A stretch of 12,512 nucleotides of DNA from Gammaproteobacteria bacterium. Its GTDB lineage: Bacteria; Pseudomonadota; Gammaproteobacteria; Poriferisulfidales; Oxydemutatoraceae. Both the position numbers and the translations under genes were made by a program. A model generated the notes under the pieces. It was not told where the DNA came from and did no database searches. It saw only the letters and a list, made by a program, of their open reading frames with translations. Below are positions 1 through 7,985 of this stretch, piece after piece. Where the stretch lies: the NCBI GenBank assembly GCA_007570905.1, contig RKSI01000042.1:1-12512 (forward strand), given 5' to 3'. Position 1 is the first letter of the stretch. Every line of letters starts with the position of its first letter.

Positions 1-19
1 GCGGCGGGCGCGCCGGCCA

Positions 20-430
20 TCAGCCGCGTTCCCAGCGCGGGAAACGCTTCTTGCAGTATTTCAGCAGCGATTGATAGTCCTTGAAGTGCAGGTCAAAGCC
101 TTCCTCCGCCGGTGCGTCAAACTCGCAGTAGTCGTTGGAATGCTCGCGGCAGATTTCCGGGCGCGCCTCGTAAATGCCGCATTTGCCGTCCGGCAGCAGA
201 TGCGTGCAACTGGTCTCAAACAGCAGGCACCAGCCGTCGGAGTCCTTGTATGCCTGCACATTGCCGTGCGACACCTGCCACAGCAGATGCTCGAAGTCGT
301 GCTTGCTGCGCGGCGCGTCAATGGACTGCGTGACATAGTGGCAGCATTTGCTGTTGGTGCAAAAGCCGCATTTGTTCTCCGGCGTCAGTTCAACGCCGTC
401 AATGCGGACGGGAATGTCGAGTTTTTTCAT
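20..430 (-). CDS. YkgJ-family cysteine-cluster protein (putative Zn/Fe-S binding)
   Basis: A 136-residue soluble protein of the YkgJ/CxxCxxCC family, whose members carry a conserved cysteine cluster thought to bind zinc or an iron-sulphur centre; the biochemical role is not established. The N-terminal cluster is visible as C21, C24, C29 and C30, followed by C68, C75, C84, C94 and C102, with the family-typical stretch CGIYEARPEICREH at 84-97 and a final C126. No signal peptide or membrane segment is seen. The ATG at 430 is chosen because AAGGG lies just upstream on the minus strand and the protein then begins where family members begin. An open frame continues upstream to 850 but antisense through the neighbouring gene, so it is not used. 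The gene starts 35 bp after the stop of the gene at 466-792, suggesting an operon. Family assignment is strong, function unknown. Confidence 0.88.
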   Translation of the reverse strand: MKKLDIPVRIDGVELTPENKCGFCTNSKCCHYVTQSIDAPRSKHDFEHLLWQVSHGNVQAYKDSDGWCLLFETSCTHLLPDGKCGIYEARPEICREHSNDYCEFDAPAEEGFDLHFKDYQSLLKYCKKRFPRWERG

Positions 431-465
431 TGGCCCTTGTTGTCGGCTCCTGTCGCCGGTTCTTG

Positions 466-792
466 TTATCGGTCTTGTTTGTCGGTTGGGGCGGTTGTTT
501 TCCTGATGGAGGCGATCGGCACGACTTTCTCGTCGTGCGGCTCGTCGGCATAACGCGGGCGCATCGCGGCCACCTTGCGCGCCGCCCCTGCCGTCTCGCC
601 GGCCATCTCGTCGGCCAGTTCGCGCTCGCGCGCGGAAATCAGCGAGAAGCAGTGGCGGATGTCGCGTATCGTGGTTTCCTTCAGCAGGTGGCGCCTGCCG
701 GGCAGCGGCGTCGTGTCCTTGACAATGCCCGCCAGCGTCTTGCGCATCGCAATCAAAATGCGCTGTTCCTTGTTGAGTGTGTCGTCTTTCAT
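466..792 (-). CDS. Conserved hypothetical protein (small, charged)
   Basis: A 108-residue, highly charged, soluble protein with no signal peptide or membrane segment. The first two thirds (about residues 5-64, including KEQRILIAMRKTL and the ISARERELADEM stretch) look like a conserved helical domain I recall from short gammaproteobacterial proteins, some of which are labelled 'segregation and condensation protein A' in annotations. It is far too short to be true ScpA, so I do not adopt that name. The tail from about residue 70 is basic and polar and looks disordered. The start at 792 is preceded on the minus strand by GGAAAA at a usable distance; an in-frame ATG at 840 would add only a low-complexity arginine/alanine stretch. 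It is first in a leftward pair with the cysteine-cluster gene and diverges from ubiK. Real gene likely; function unknown. Confidence 0.72.
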   Translation of the reverse strand: MKDDTLNKEQRILIAMRKTLAGIVKDTTPLPGRRHLLKETTIRDIRHCFSLISARERELADEMAGETAGAARKVAAMRPRYADEPHDEKVVPIASIRKTTAPTDKQDR

Positions 793-866
793 GGCTTTTC
801 CGGCGGCGCTGCGCGGCCTTGCCCGCCGCGCGGCGGCCACCGCCCCGCACCTGCGGCGGCCATCAC

Positions 867-874
867 ATTATAAA
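867..874. promoter_or_regulatory. Candidate bidirectional -10 element between the leftward pair and ubiK
   Basis: In the 111-bp gap between two divergent genes, an AT-rich patch stands out in GC-rich surroundings. Read leftward, 867-872 is a perfect TATAAT, with a weak -35 (GATACA, 890-895) at 17 bp spacing. Read rightward, 869-874 is TATAAA, which would put transcription near 881, a little over 20 nt before the chosen ubiK start. The rightward -35 is poor. Inference from motif match only. Confidence 0.4.
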
Positions 875-903
875 CGATGCATAAACCGATGTATCATGGC
901 CGG

Positions 904-1161
904 ATGCGTGATTCCGAAACCATCGGCCAATTCATCAAAGACCTGATTGGCGGCCTGCCGCCGCTGGCGGGCGAGATGCGCGACGAGTTCGAGCGCAACA
1001 CCCGCGCCGGCCTCGAGTCGCTGCTGCAGAAGATGAACCTCGTCAGCCGCGAGGAATACGACATCCAGGTCGCCCTGCTTGAACGCCTGCAACAGCGCGT
1101 CACCGAACTGGAACAACGCCTGAAACAAGCCGAAAGCGAACGCACCCCGCCTGGCGCATAG
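904..1161 (+). CDS. ubiK: UbiK / BMFP-family ubiquinone biosynthesis accessory factor
   Basis: An 85-residue BMFP-domain (YqiC-like) protein. In E. coli the homologue UbiK is an accessory factor for aerobic ubiquinone biosynthesis that interacts with UbiJ and binds lipids. The N-terminal part (1-46) is the amphipathic helical region. Residues 46-52, LVSREEY, are the family signature, and about 50-80 form a C-terminal coiled coil rich in Leu, Gln and Glu. In-frame ATGs also exist at 877 and 889. I choose 904 because the sequence from there aligns residue for residue with the known N-terminus (MxDxxxIxQ), although no clear Shine-Dalgarno is seen; TATAAA at 869-874 would make a start at 877 unlikely. 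E. coli UbiK is 96 residues. The gene diverges from the leftward pair and is 133 bp ahead of comM. Family is confident, exact start moderately so. Confidence 0.87.
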   Translation: MRDSETIGQFIKDLIGGLPPLAGEMRDEFERNTRAGLESLLQKMNLVSREEYDIQVALLERLQQRVTELEQRLKQAESERTPPGA

Positions 1162-1180
1162 CGCCGCCTGTTTGCCCCAT

Positions 1181-1194
1181 GCCGGGCGCCCGGC
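1181..1194. repeat. Perfect 14-bp GC palindrome between ubiK and comM
   Basis: GCCGGGCGCCCGGC reads the same on both strands. It lies 20 bp after the ubiK stop and is not followed by a T-run on either strand, so it is not a classical intrinsic terminator. In GC-rich DNA such palindromes also arise by chance. A second 9-bp inverted pair, AGGGCGGCG at 1195-1203 and its complement at 1254-1262, would let the whole leader fold into a larger structure. Confidence 0.4.
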
Positions 1195-1208
1195 AGGGCG
1201 GCGTCTTG

Positions 1209-1239
1209 CCGTTCGTCGCCCAAAAACGACCGTTCGTCG
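1209..1239. repeat. 10-bp direct repeat, 21-bp period, upstream of comM
   Basis: CCGTTCGTCG occurs exactly at 1209-1218 and again at 1230-1239, start to start 21 bp, i.e. about two helical turns. It sits 56-86 bp before the comM ATG, in the region where a promoter or operator would be expected. Same-face spacing would suit a protein binding two tandem half-sites. No known operator is recognised; the regulatory role is inference. Confidence 0.35.
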
Positions 1240-1294
1240 GGATGGGCGCGCCGCGCCGCCCTGTATGCGGACAATCCGTTGCCAGGAGCATTTC

Positions 1295-2808
<1,514 letters not shown>

Positions 2809-2812
<4 letters not shown>

Positions 2813-3342
2813 AACCGCCGCCGCCCGCGGCCAACCCGGCGGATTTCGGAAAGCTGGGCGTTCCCAAAGTGCTGCGCGGGCAGACGCCTGTGCCGGCATC
2901 GCTGCCTCGCGCAGCCAGCGTGGAAGATGCAGTTGCGGCGTTGGCGGCGGTGCTGCTGCCTGATGGCATGGTATCGCGGATTGTGAAAACGCCGGACGAT
3001 GAAAAGGCCGTTATCCACAGGAGTTGGCTCAAGCACATTGTGGACAGAGAAAAGGGTGGCGTCCGCGACGCACGAGAGCGCTTTGCCAATTACATCTTGC
3101 CGACACTTCAGACTCCTGATGAAATCTGGCTGGTCGGAAGCCGGAAGCGGTTTATCAAGGTATTTACAGAGGGAGGAAGCGATAAAACGATGTTGTTGGT
3201 GCTGGACGAGCGCCCTGATGTGTTTCTGCTGTGGACTGCTTATCGAGTAAGCCGGAAAAGAATCAACAATCAGAGGTCAGGCACGCTCCTTTACAGCAGA
3301 GAGCTGGCGGAGAAGAAACAAGGATGGGTGAGGAAGGCATAG
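2809..3342 (+). CDS. PBECR-type (phage barnase/EndoU/colicin/RelE-like) nuclease-domain protein, likely phage-derived
   Basis: A 177-residue soluble protein resembling the PBECR2 nuclease-like domain usually found at the C-terminus of phage Mu-F-like head morphogenesis proteins. Visible hallmarks are the R71-to-H76 stretch (RSWLKHIV), DARERFANYILPTLQTPDEI at 87-106 followed by W107, a beta-rich section to about 148, and the closing RINNQRSGTLLYS at 151-163. The Mu-F head domain that normally precedes it is missing, so this is a stand-alone or remnant domain. The first about 45 residues are Pro/Ala-rich. Base composition falls well below the neighbours from about 2950, and codons rare here (AGG, AGA, GGA, CTT) appear, pointing to horizontal origin. 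The ATG overlaps the comM stop as ATGA; no Shine-Dalgarno is seen, so translation would depend on coupling. No antitoxin-like neighbour is present. PBECR assignment comes from recalled similarity and is probable; RNase or toxin activity is inference. Confidence 0.75.
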
Positions 3343-3383
3343 TGCGGGGCATTGACGCAAAATCACGGTACGTCCCCCGCCGA

Positions 3384-3418
3384 GATTACATTCAACACCC
3401 CGCGCGGCTCATGTAATC
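3384..3418. repeat. Perfect 8-bp inverted repeat, 19-nt loop
   Basis: GATTACAT at 3384-3391 is exactly complementary to ATGTAATC at 3411-3418. The arms are AT-rich in contrast to the GC-rich loop between them. No T-run follows on either strand, which argues against a Rho-independent terminator. It may be an operator half-site pair or a remnant of mobile DNA. Confidence 0.4.
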
Positions 3419-3531
3419 CCCTCCCCCACCCATCAAATCGGGAAAGGTGGCGCGCCTGGAGCGCACCATTCGGGTACCTTACCACAAATCAGGGTGTGCT
3501 ACGGCTATCTGCCTGAGAGACTGCCCCACCA

Positions 3532-3561
3532 CGGGCAGGAATTGGCCCGGATTCCCGCCCG
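3532..3561. repeat. Strong hairpin downstream of norZ
   Basis: The arms 3532-3543 and 3550-3561 pair over 12 positions with one A-C mismatch and one G-T wobble, leaving a 6-nt loop (GGCCCG). It lies 72-101 bp beyond the norZ stop on the leftward transcript and could stabilise or help end that transcript. No U-tract follows, so it is not a standard intrinsic terminator. Confidence 0.4.
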
Positions 3562-3632
3562 GAGGCGAAACGGGGCCATTTTCCGCGCCTGCAGCAGTGG
3601 CTGGGCAGAGGGATATGCGCGATTGTGTCCGT

Positions 3633-5918
3633 TCAGGTTTCCCGGCGTTGGTCCAGCGCGATGTGCAGCGTGAAAATGCACAGCAGCGCCGCGCCCAGGG
3701 CGAACACGATGTCAGCCGGCACGCGAATCCAGACCAGCGTTTCCATCCACGGCGAATGCAGCAACTCGGCGGCGCGCGCGTGCCAGTAGCCGTCGGCGAA
3801 CGAGACATATGCCTGAATCAGGCCCTGCGGCAGAATGGACAGAAACACCATCATCGCCAGGCCGATGTTGAGCGTCCAGAACACCCACCGCAGCGCGCCG
3901 CCGTCCCACGCGCGGCTTTTGCCGTACAACTCGCGCATGCAAAACAGCATCAGCCCCAGCCCCAGCAGGCCATAGACGCCGAACAGCGCGGCGTGGCCGT
4001 GCGCCGGCGTGGTTTGCAGCCCCTGCATGTAATACAGCGCCAGCGGCGGGTTGATCAGAAAGCCGAGCACGCCGGCGCCGACCAGGTTCCACACCGCCAC
4101 CGCGAGAAAGAACATCACCGGGACATGGTACCGGCGCATCCACGGCGCGTCCTTTTCCACCCGCCAGTGGTCGTGCGCCTCGAACGCAATCAGCGCCAGC
4201 GGCACCACCTCCAGCGCCGAGAACACCGCGCCGAGCGCCATCACGCCTTGCGGGGTGCCGGTGAAATACAGGTGGTGGAAGGTGCCGAGCACGCCGCCGC
4301 CGAGGAAAATCATCGCGCTGAACATCACATAAATCGCGGCGGTCTGCACGCGCAGCAGCCGCATATGGCAGAAAATCCACGCAATCCACGCAGTGGCGAA
4401 CACTTCAAAAATGCCCTCCACCCACAGGTGTATCACCCACCACCGCCAGTATTCGGCGACGCTTAAATGCGTGGTGCGGTCCCACACCAGCCCGGCGCCG
4501 TAGAGCAGGCCGACGGCGACCGTGGAAACAAACAGCAGCAGGATGAGATGCCGGTCGTCGCCGCGTCTTTTAATCGCCGGCACAATGCACCGCGCCATCA
4601 GCGCCAGCCAGAACAGCAGTCCGCCGAACAGCAGAATCTGCCACAGGCGGCCAAGGTCGAGGAATTCATAACCCTGGTGCCCGATCCAGAAATTCAGTTC
4701 CGGGTCTTCAATGTAACCGGCGATGGCCGCCCATTCGCCAATCATGGAACCGCCCACCACCACCAGCAGCGCGCCCCACAGCACATTGACGCCGGCGCGC
4801 TGCCACTTCGGTTCCACGCCGCCAATCAGCGGCGCGGCGTACAGCCCGGCGGCCAGCCACGCGGTGGCAATCCAGGTGATGGCGAGTTGCGTGTGCCAGG
4901 TGCGGGTGATGGCGTACGGAAACCACTCGGACAGCGGAATGCCGTAGAAGTCGTGGCCCTCCACCGCGTAGTGCGCGGTGACGGCGCCGAGCAGGATTTG
5001 CAGCGCGAACAGCACCGCCACCGTCCAGAAATACTTCGCGGTGGCGCACATCGACGGCGTCGGCGTGGTGTCCTCCATCGGGTTGCGCTGCGGGAAGCCG
5101 GCATCCGGCGCCAGCGCCGCCAGCCACTCCTCGCGCTGGCGGCAGAAAAACCAGGTCAGCGCGCCGATGCCGGCGATGAGCAGAACGATGCTGATGAAAG
5201 TCCACATAAAAGTCTGCGGCCCCGGCGCGTTGCCCACCAGCGGCTCGTGCGGCCAGTTGTTGGTGTAGGTGATGTCGAGGCCCGGGCGGTTGGTGACCGC
5301 GGCCCACGAAGTCCACCAGAAAAACGCGCTTAAATTCCGCAGTTGCTCCCGGCTCACCGCCTCGCCCAACGGCAGTTCGGGAATCGCATACTGCTCGCGC
5401 AGCGCGCTGAACGCGGTGTCGTTTTCACCGGTGCCGAACAGGCCGGCGTAGTACTCCTGCACTTCAGCGATGGCGGCGGCGCGCCCGTCGGAAACGATGA
5501 TGGAGTCGCTTGCGGCGTCATATCTGTTGCGCTTGATGTCGGCGCTTAACTCGGCCACCAGCACCGCCCGCTGCCCGGCGTTCAGCGCCCTGAAATCGCC
5601 GCCGGCGCGCGCGTTCAGCATCGCCAGCGCCTCGCGGTGCAGTTGGTCGGCGGTCCAGTCCGGCGCCAGATAACTGCCGTGCCCCCAGATGGAGCCGAGT
5701 TGCATGCCGCCCAGCCGCCGCCAGGTGTCCATGCCGCTCTGGATGTCGCGCCCGGTGAACAGCACCGCGCCGCTGTCGCTGACCACCGCCGCCGGCCTCG
5801 GCGGCGCTTCGGCATAAATCCGCCCGCCGAAAAACAGCAGCACCGAGAACATCACCGCCATCAAGACGGCGAAGAGCAGCCACAGGCGCTTTATCGTGAA
5901 GAAGGTGCGGTATTCCAT
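3633..5918 (-). CDS. norZ: Quinol-dependent nitric oxide reductase (qNOR, single-subunit)
   Basis: A 761-residue integral membrane enzyme that reduces two NO to N2O with electrons from quinol at the cytoplasmic membrane. It has the single-chain qNOR layout: an N-terminal membrane helix (about 12-31), a periplasmic NorC-like domain without a haem c motif (about 35-235), and a NorB-like bundle of about a dozen helices. Predicted ligands are H342 (haem b, in TRTWHTQLAITW), H497, H548 and H549 (non-haem FeB, in VIHLWVEG and GTFHHLYFTG) and H640 and H642 (haems b3/b, in TPAHGHAALFG). The catalytic glutamates E501 and E505 are present. The spacing of H497, E501, H548 and H549 matches characterised qNOR. 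The length is typical. The ATG at 5918 has only a weak AGG upstream. It lies 106 bp downstream of the cytochrome c5 gene on the same strand. No NorR, NsrR or DNR site is recognised. The enzyme may serve detoxification or partial denitrification. Confidence 0.95.
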   Translation of the reverse strand: MEYRTFFTIKRLWLLFAVLMAVMFSVLLFFGGRIYAEAPPRPAAVVSDSGAVLFTGRDIQSGMDTWRRLGGMQLGSIWGHGSYLAPDWTADQLHREALAMLNARAGGDFRALNAGQRAVLVAELSADIKRNRYDAASDSIIVSDGRAAAIAEVQEYYAGLFGTGENDTAFSALREQYAIPELPLGEAVSREQLRNLSAFFWWTSWAAVTNRPGLDITYTNNWPHEPLVGNAPGPQTFMWTFISIVLLIAGIGALTWFFCRQREEWLAALAPDAGFPQRNPMEDTTPTPSMCATAKYFWTVAVLFALQILLGAVTAHYAVEGHDFYGIPLSEWFPYAITRTWHTQLAITWIATAWLAAGLYAAPLIGGVEPKWQRAGVNVLWGALLVVVGGSMIGEWAAIAGYIEDPELNFWIGHQGYEFLDLGRLWQILLFGGLLFWLALMARCIVPAIKRRGDDRHLILLLFVSTVAVGLLYGAGLVWDRTTHLSVAEYWRWWVIHLWVEGIFEVFATAWIAWIFCHMRLLRVQTAAIYVMFSAMIFLGGGVLGTFHHLYFTGTPQGVMALGAVFSALEVVPLALIAFEAHDHWRVEKDAPWMRRYHVPVMFFLAVAVWNLVGAGVLGFLINPPLALYYMQGLQTTPAHGHAALFGVYGLLGLGLMLFCMRELYGKSRAWDGGALRWVFWTLNIGLAMMVFLSILPQGLIQAYVSFADGYWHARAAELLHSPWMETLVWIRVPADIVFALGAALLCIFTLHIALDQRRET

Positions 5919-6024
5919 GCCTGAGTGTGTCGGCGGGCGCGGGCGCGGTCAGATGCCGGGCGGCGGGCCGAAGTCGTTGCCCGCAAGGGGAAGGGAGGCG
6001 GTCATGCGCCGGTTGCGGCGGGTG

Positions 6025-6495
6025 TCAGGGAACGAGGCCCGCCGCCTCCAGCATGTAGTCCACGGTCTTTCTGATGGCGTCGTCCGACAGATCTATGCGC
6101 CCGCCTTTGGCCGGCATGTTGCCTTTGCCGTTGATGACCGACTGGTAGAGCACATCAAGGCCCTGTGCGTAGCGCGTTTCCCACGCGGCGCGGTCTTCAA
6201 GGCGCGGCGCCTCGAGGACGCCGGCGGCGTGGCAGGCATTGCAGGCGGACTGGTAAATCTGCTCCGGCGTCGCCTCGGCCATCGCGTCGGCGGCGGGCGT
6301 TGCGGCGGCGGCCACCTCGCCGACATGGACGCGGCTGATGGGTGCGATGCGCTCCTTCGTGCGTTTTTCCATCGCCATGTCCATCGTCTCGTCTTTGGAC
6401 GACAGCCCGATGGCCAGAACAAATATGAAAACGACAATCGCCACAACCGCCGCCAGCACCGCCGAGAAGTTGTTGATAAATTCCTGGTCTTCCAT
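6025..6495 (-). CDS. Membrane-anchored cytochrome c5-family protein
   Basis: A 156-residue monohaem cytochrome c. An uncleaved N-terminal helix (about 11-31) anchors it in the inner membrane, an Ala/Glu-rich linker (about 35-75) follows, and the periplasmic cytochrome c5 domain fills the C-terminus. The haem-binding motif is CNACH (C85, C88, H89), followed by the c5-typical GVLEAPRLEDRAAWETR stretch. The axial methionine is M127 in NMPAKGG. Conserved c5 proteins shuttle electrons to terminal oxidases. Because the adjacent NO reductase is quinol-dependent and needs no cytochrome c, I infer the more likely partner is the CuA subunit of the aa3 oxidase encoded divergently. The start at 6495 has a run of six G just upstream (GGGGGGTT then ATG) and gives the expected anchor. 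The gene precedes norZ by 106 bp on the same strand and faces the oxidase cluster across 105 bp. Confidence 0.92.
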   Translation of the reverse strand: MEDQEFINNFSAVLAAVVAIVVFIFVLAIGLSSKDETMDMAMEKRTKERIAPISRVHVGEVAAAATPAADAMAEATPEQIYQSACNACHAAGVLEAPRLEDRAAWETRYAQGLDVLYQSVINGKGNMPAKGGRIDLSDDAIRKTVDYMLEAAGLVP

Positions 6496-6549
6496 AACCC
6501 CCCATTCTACAACAACTCCCGCGCCGCCGCCCGCCGCCGGAAAAGATGA

Positions 6550-6555
6550 TATAAT
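6550..6555 (+). promoter_or_regulatory. Candidate -10 box for the oxidase cluster
   Basis: A perfect TATAAT lies in the 105-bp divergent gap, placing transcription near 6562, about 39 nt before the DUF2244 ATG. No matching -35 is seen in the GC-rich stretch upstream, so activator dependence is possible. Leftward, TAGAAT (complement of 6504-6509) is too close to the cytochrome c5 start to serve a normal leader, so that promoter is not resolved. Confidence 0.4.
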
Positions 6556-6600
6556 CCGCGGTCACCGGCGGCCCCGCCGCCCGCCATACAAGGAAGACCG

Positions 6601-7065
6601 ATGGAAAACCCGGCACACAGCGCCTCGCAGTTTGTCATCCGCCCCAACCTTTCGTTGTCGCGGCGCGGCAACCAGTTGTTTTTTCTGACGCTGTTTTGCG
6701 TTTCCTTTCTGATTGCCGCCGCCTTCGCGTGGTTCGGGCTGTGGATGGTGCTGCCGTTCGCCGGGCTTGAAATGCTTTGCCTCGGCGCGGCGCTTTATTA
6801 TTGCGTGCGGCGGCTGTCGCGGCGCGAGACGGTGGTCGTGGAAGGCGACGAGGTGCGGGTCAGCGTCGGCCATGAAAAGCCCGAAAAGAGTTGCACTTTC
6901 AAGCGGGCGTGGGCCAGCGTGGTGATGGCGCCGCCGCGTTTTCAGGGCGAGCCGAAGTCCCTGTGGATACGCTCGCACGGGCGGCAGGTTGAGATTGGCT
7001 CCTTTCTGAGCGAAAATGACAAGTGGAATCTGGCCAGGGCGCTTGAGCGCGCCATCGCCGCTTAG
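6601..7065 (+). CDS. DUF2244 integral membrane protein
   Basis: A 154-residue DUF2244 protein, a family of unknown function often found at the head of cytochrome oxidase operons. Residues 19-24 (LSRRGN) give the typical SRRGN start of the domain. Two membrane helices follow at about 26-46 and 49-68, joined by the conserved FGLWMVLPFAGLE at 45-57. A soluble domain then begins around ETVVVEGDEVRV (76-87) and ends with WIRSHGRQVEIGSFLSE. AAGGA at 6590-6594 supports this start. The coxB start is 25 bp after the stop, implying co-transcription with the oxidase. The position suggests a role in oxidase assembly or stability, but that is inference from context. Confidence 0.88.
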   Translation: MENPAHSASQFVIRPNLSLSRRGNQLFFLTLFCVSFLIAAAFAWFGLWMVLPFAGLEMLCLGAALYYCVRRLSRRETVVVEGDEVRVSVGHEKPEKSCTFKRAWASVVMAPPRFQGEPKSLWIRSHGRQVEIGSFLSENDKWNLARALERAIAA

Positions 7066-7090
7066 ACCAACCAAGAGGACTTTCAGACCA

Positions 7091-7918
7091 ATGACAGCGC
7101 AACTCATGACGGCGGCGCGATGGCTTGCGGGCGCCGCTGCGGCGTTTTCGCCGGCCGCGTTGGCCCAACTTCAGCCGTACAACATGCCCGTCGGCGTAAC
7201 CGACATCAGCCGCGAGGTGTTCGGCCTGCATATGCTGATATTCTGGATTTGCGTCGCCATCGGCGTCGTCGTGTTCGGCGTCATGCTGGTTTCGCTGGTG
7301 CGCCACCGCAAATCGCGCGGCCACGAGGCGCGGCAATTCCACGACAGCACCGCCGCAGAAATCGCATGGACGGTGGTGCCGTTCCTGATTCTGGTGGCGA
7401 TGGCGGTGCCGGCGACGCAGGTGCTGATCAAGATGGAAGACACCGCGCGGGCCGACCTGACCATCAAGATTACCGGCTACCAGTGGCTGTGGCACTACGA
7501 ATACCTCGAACAGGACATAGACTTCTACAGCGCGCTTTCCACGCCGCGCGAGCAGATATACGGCTTGCAGGCCAAGGGCGAGAACTACCTGCTGGAGGTG
7601 GACAACGAACTGGTGCTGCCGACCAACCGCAAGGTGCGCTTCCTGATTACATCAAACGATGTGCTGCACGCCTGGTGGGTGCCGGATCTGGCGGTCAAGA
7701 AAGACGCGATACCGGGCTTTATCAACGAATCATGGACCGAGATTGAGGAGCCGGGGGTGTATCGCGGCCAGTGCGCCGAACTGTGCGGGCGCGACCACGG
7801 TTTCATGCCGGTCGTGGTGCGCGCGGTCGCGCCGGATGAATACGAACGCTGGGTCGCCGGCAAGCAGGCCGAACAGCCGGTCGCCGCGGCGCAACCCGCA
7901 ACCGGGTCTTCCAATTGA
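7091..7918 (+). CDS. coxB: Cytochrome c oxidase subunit II (CuA subunit)
   Basis: A 275-residue subunit II of the aa3-type oxidase. It accepts electrons from cytochrome c at its periplasmic CuA centre and passes them to subunit I. A signal peptide is visible (about 1-25, ending ALA), then two membrane helices (about 45-70 and 92-114). The aromatic electron-entry patch YQWLWHYEY is at 130-138. The cupredoxin domain carries all expected CuA ligands: H193, C228, E230, C232, H236 and M239, the last five in GQCAELCGRDHGFMP. There is no C-terminal haem c domain, so this is the plain form; the tail from 258 is Gln/Ala-rich. The ATG at 7091 is preferred over the in-frame ATG at 7016, because AGAGGA at 7074-7079 precedes it and the signal peptide begins there; 7016 would overlap DUF2244. 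Confidence 0.96.
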   Translation: MTAQLMTAARWLAGAAAAFSPAALAQLQPYNMPVGVTDISREVFGLHMLIFWICVAIGVVVFGVMLVSLVRHRKSRGHEARQFHDSTAAEIAWTVVPFLILVAMAVPATQVLIKMEDTARADLTIKITGYQWLWHYEYLEQDIDFYSALSTPREQIYGLQAKGENYLLEVDNELVLPTNRKVRFLITSNDVLHAWWVPDLAVKKDAIPGFINESWTEIEEPGVYRGQCAELCGRDHGFMPVVVRAVAPDEYERWVAGKQAEQPVAAAQPATGSSN

Positions 7919-7985
7919 ATCCCCCAGACCCCTTAATGAACAATAACTTGCCAATCAACGCATCAACATTTGCAGGAGTAACACG

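Larger units (their letters stand above)
3343..3632. other. Gap between the PBECR-type gene and norZ: no convincing gene, inverted repeats
   Basis: This 290-bp stretch separates two convergent genes. Its left part keeps the lower GC of the preceding gene, which suggests the foreign segment runs to about 3420-3440. It contains an 8-bp perfect inverted repeat (3384-3418), a short bulged hairpin (arms 3446-3453 and 3461-3467) and a strong 12-bp hairpin (3532-3561). A 30-codon open frame (3324-3416) overlaps the end of the PBECR-type gene. No tRNA, ribozyme, CRISPR or T-run terminator is recognised. Confidence 0.6.

Noticed and set aside
431..850. Upstream extension of the cysteine-cluster frame
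   Set aside because: It overlaps the 466-792 gene on the same strand in another frame and adds only low-complexity sequence. The start at 430 has a ribosome binding site and matches the family.
3461..3479. GCGCACC-like sequence reminiscent of an NtrC-type site
   Set aside because: Only one poor arm is present, and it lies downstream of both flanking genes rather than near a promoter.
3447..4466. 339-codon open frame on the plus strand
   Set aside because: Mostly antisense to norZ, low-complexity His/Arg/Gln-rich product, no family resemblance. norZ itself has all its ligands.
6543..6548. AAGATG resembling part of an NsrR (NO sensor) half-site in the divergent gap before cytochrome c5
   Set aside because: Only the six-base core matches. 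The rest of the half-site and the second arm are absent, so it is not distinguishable from chance.
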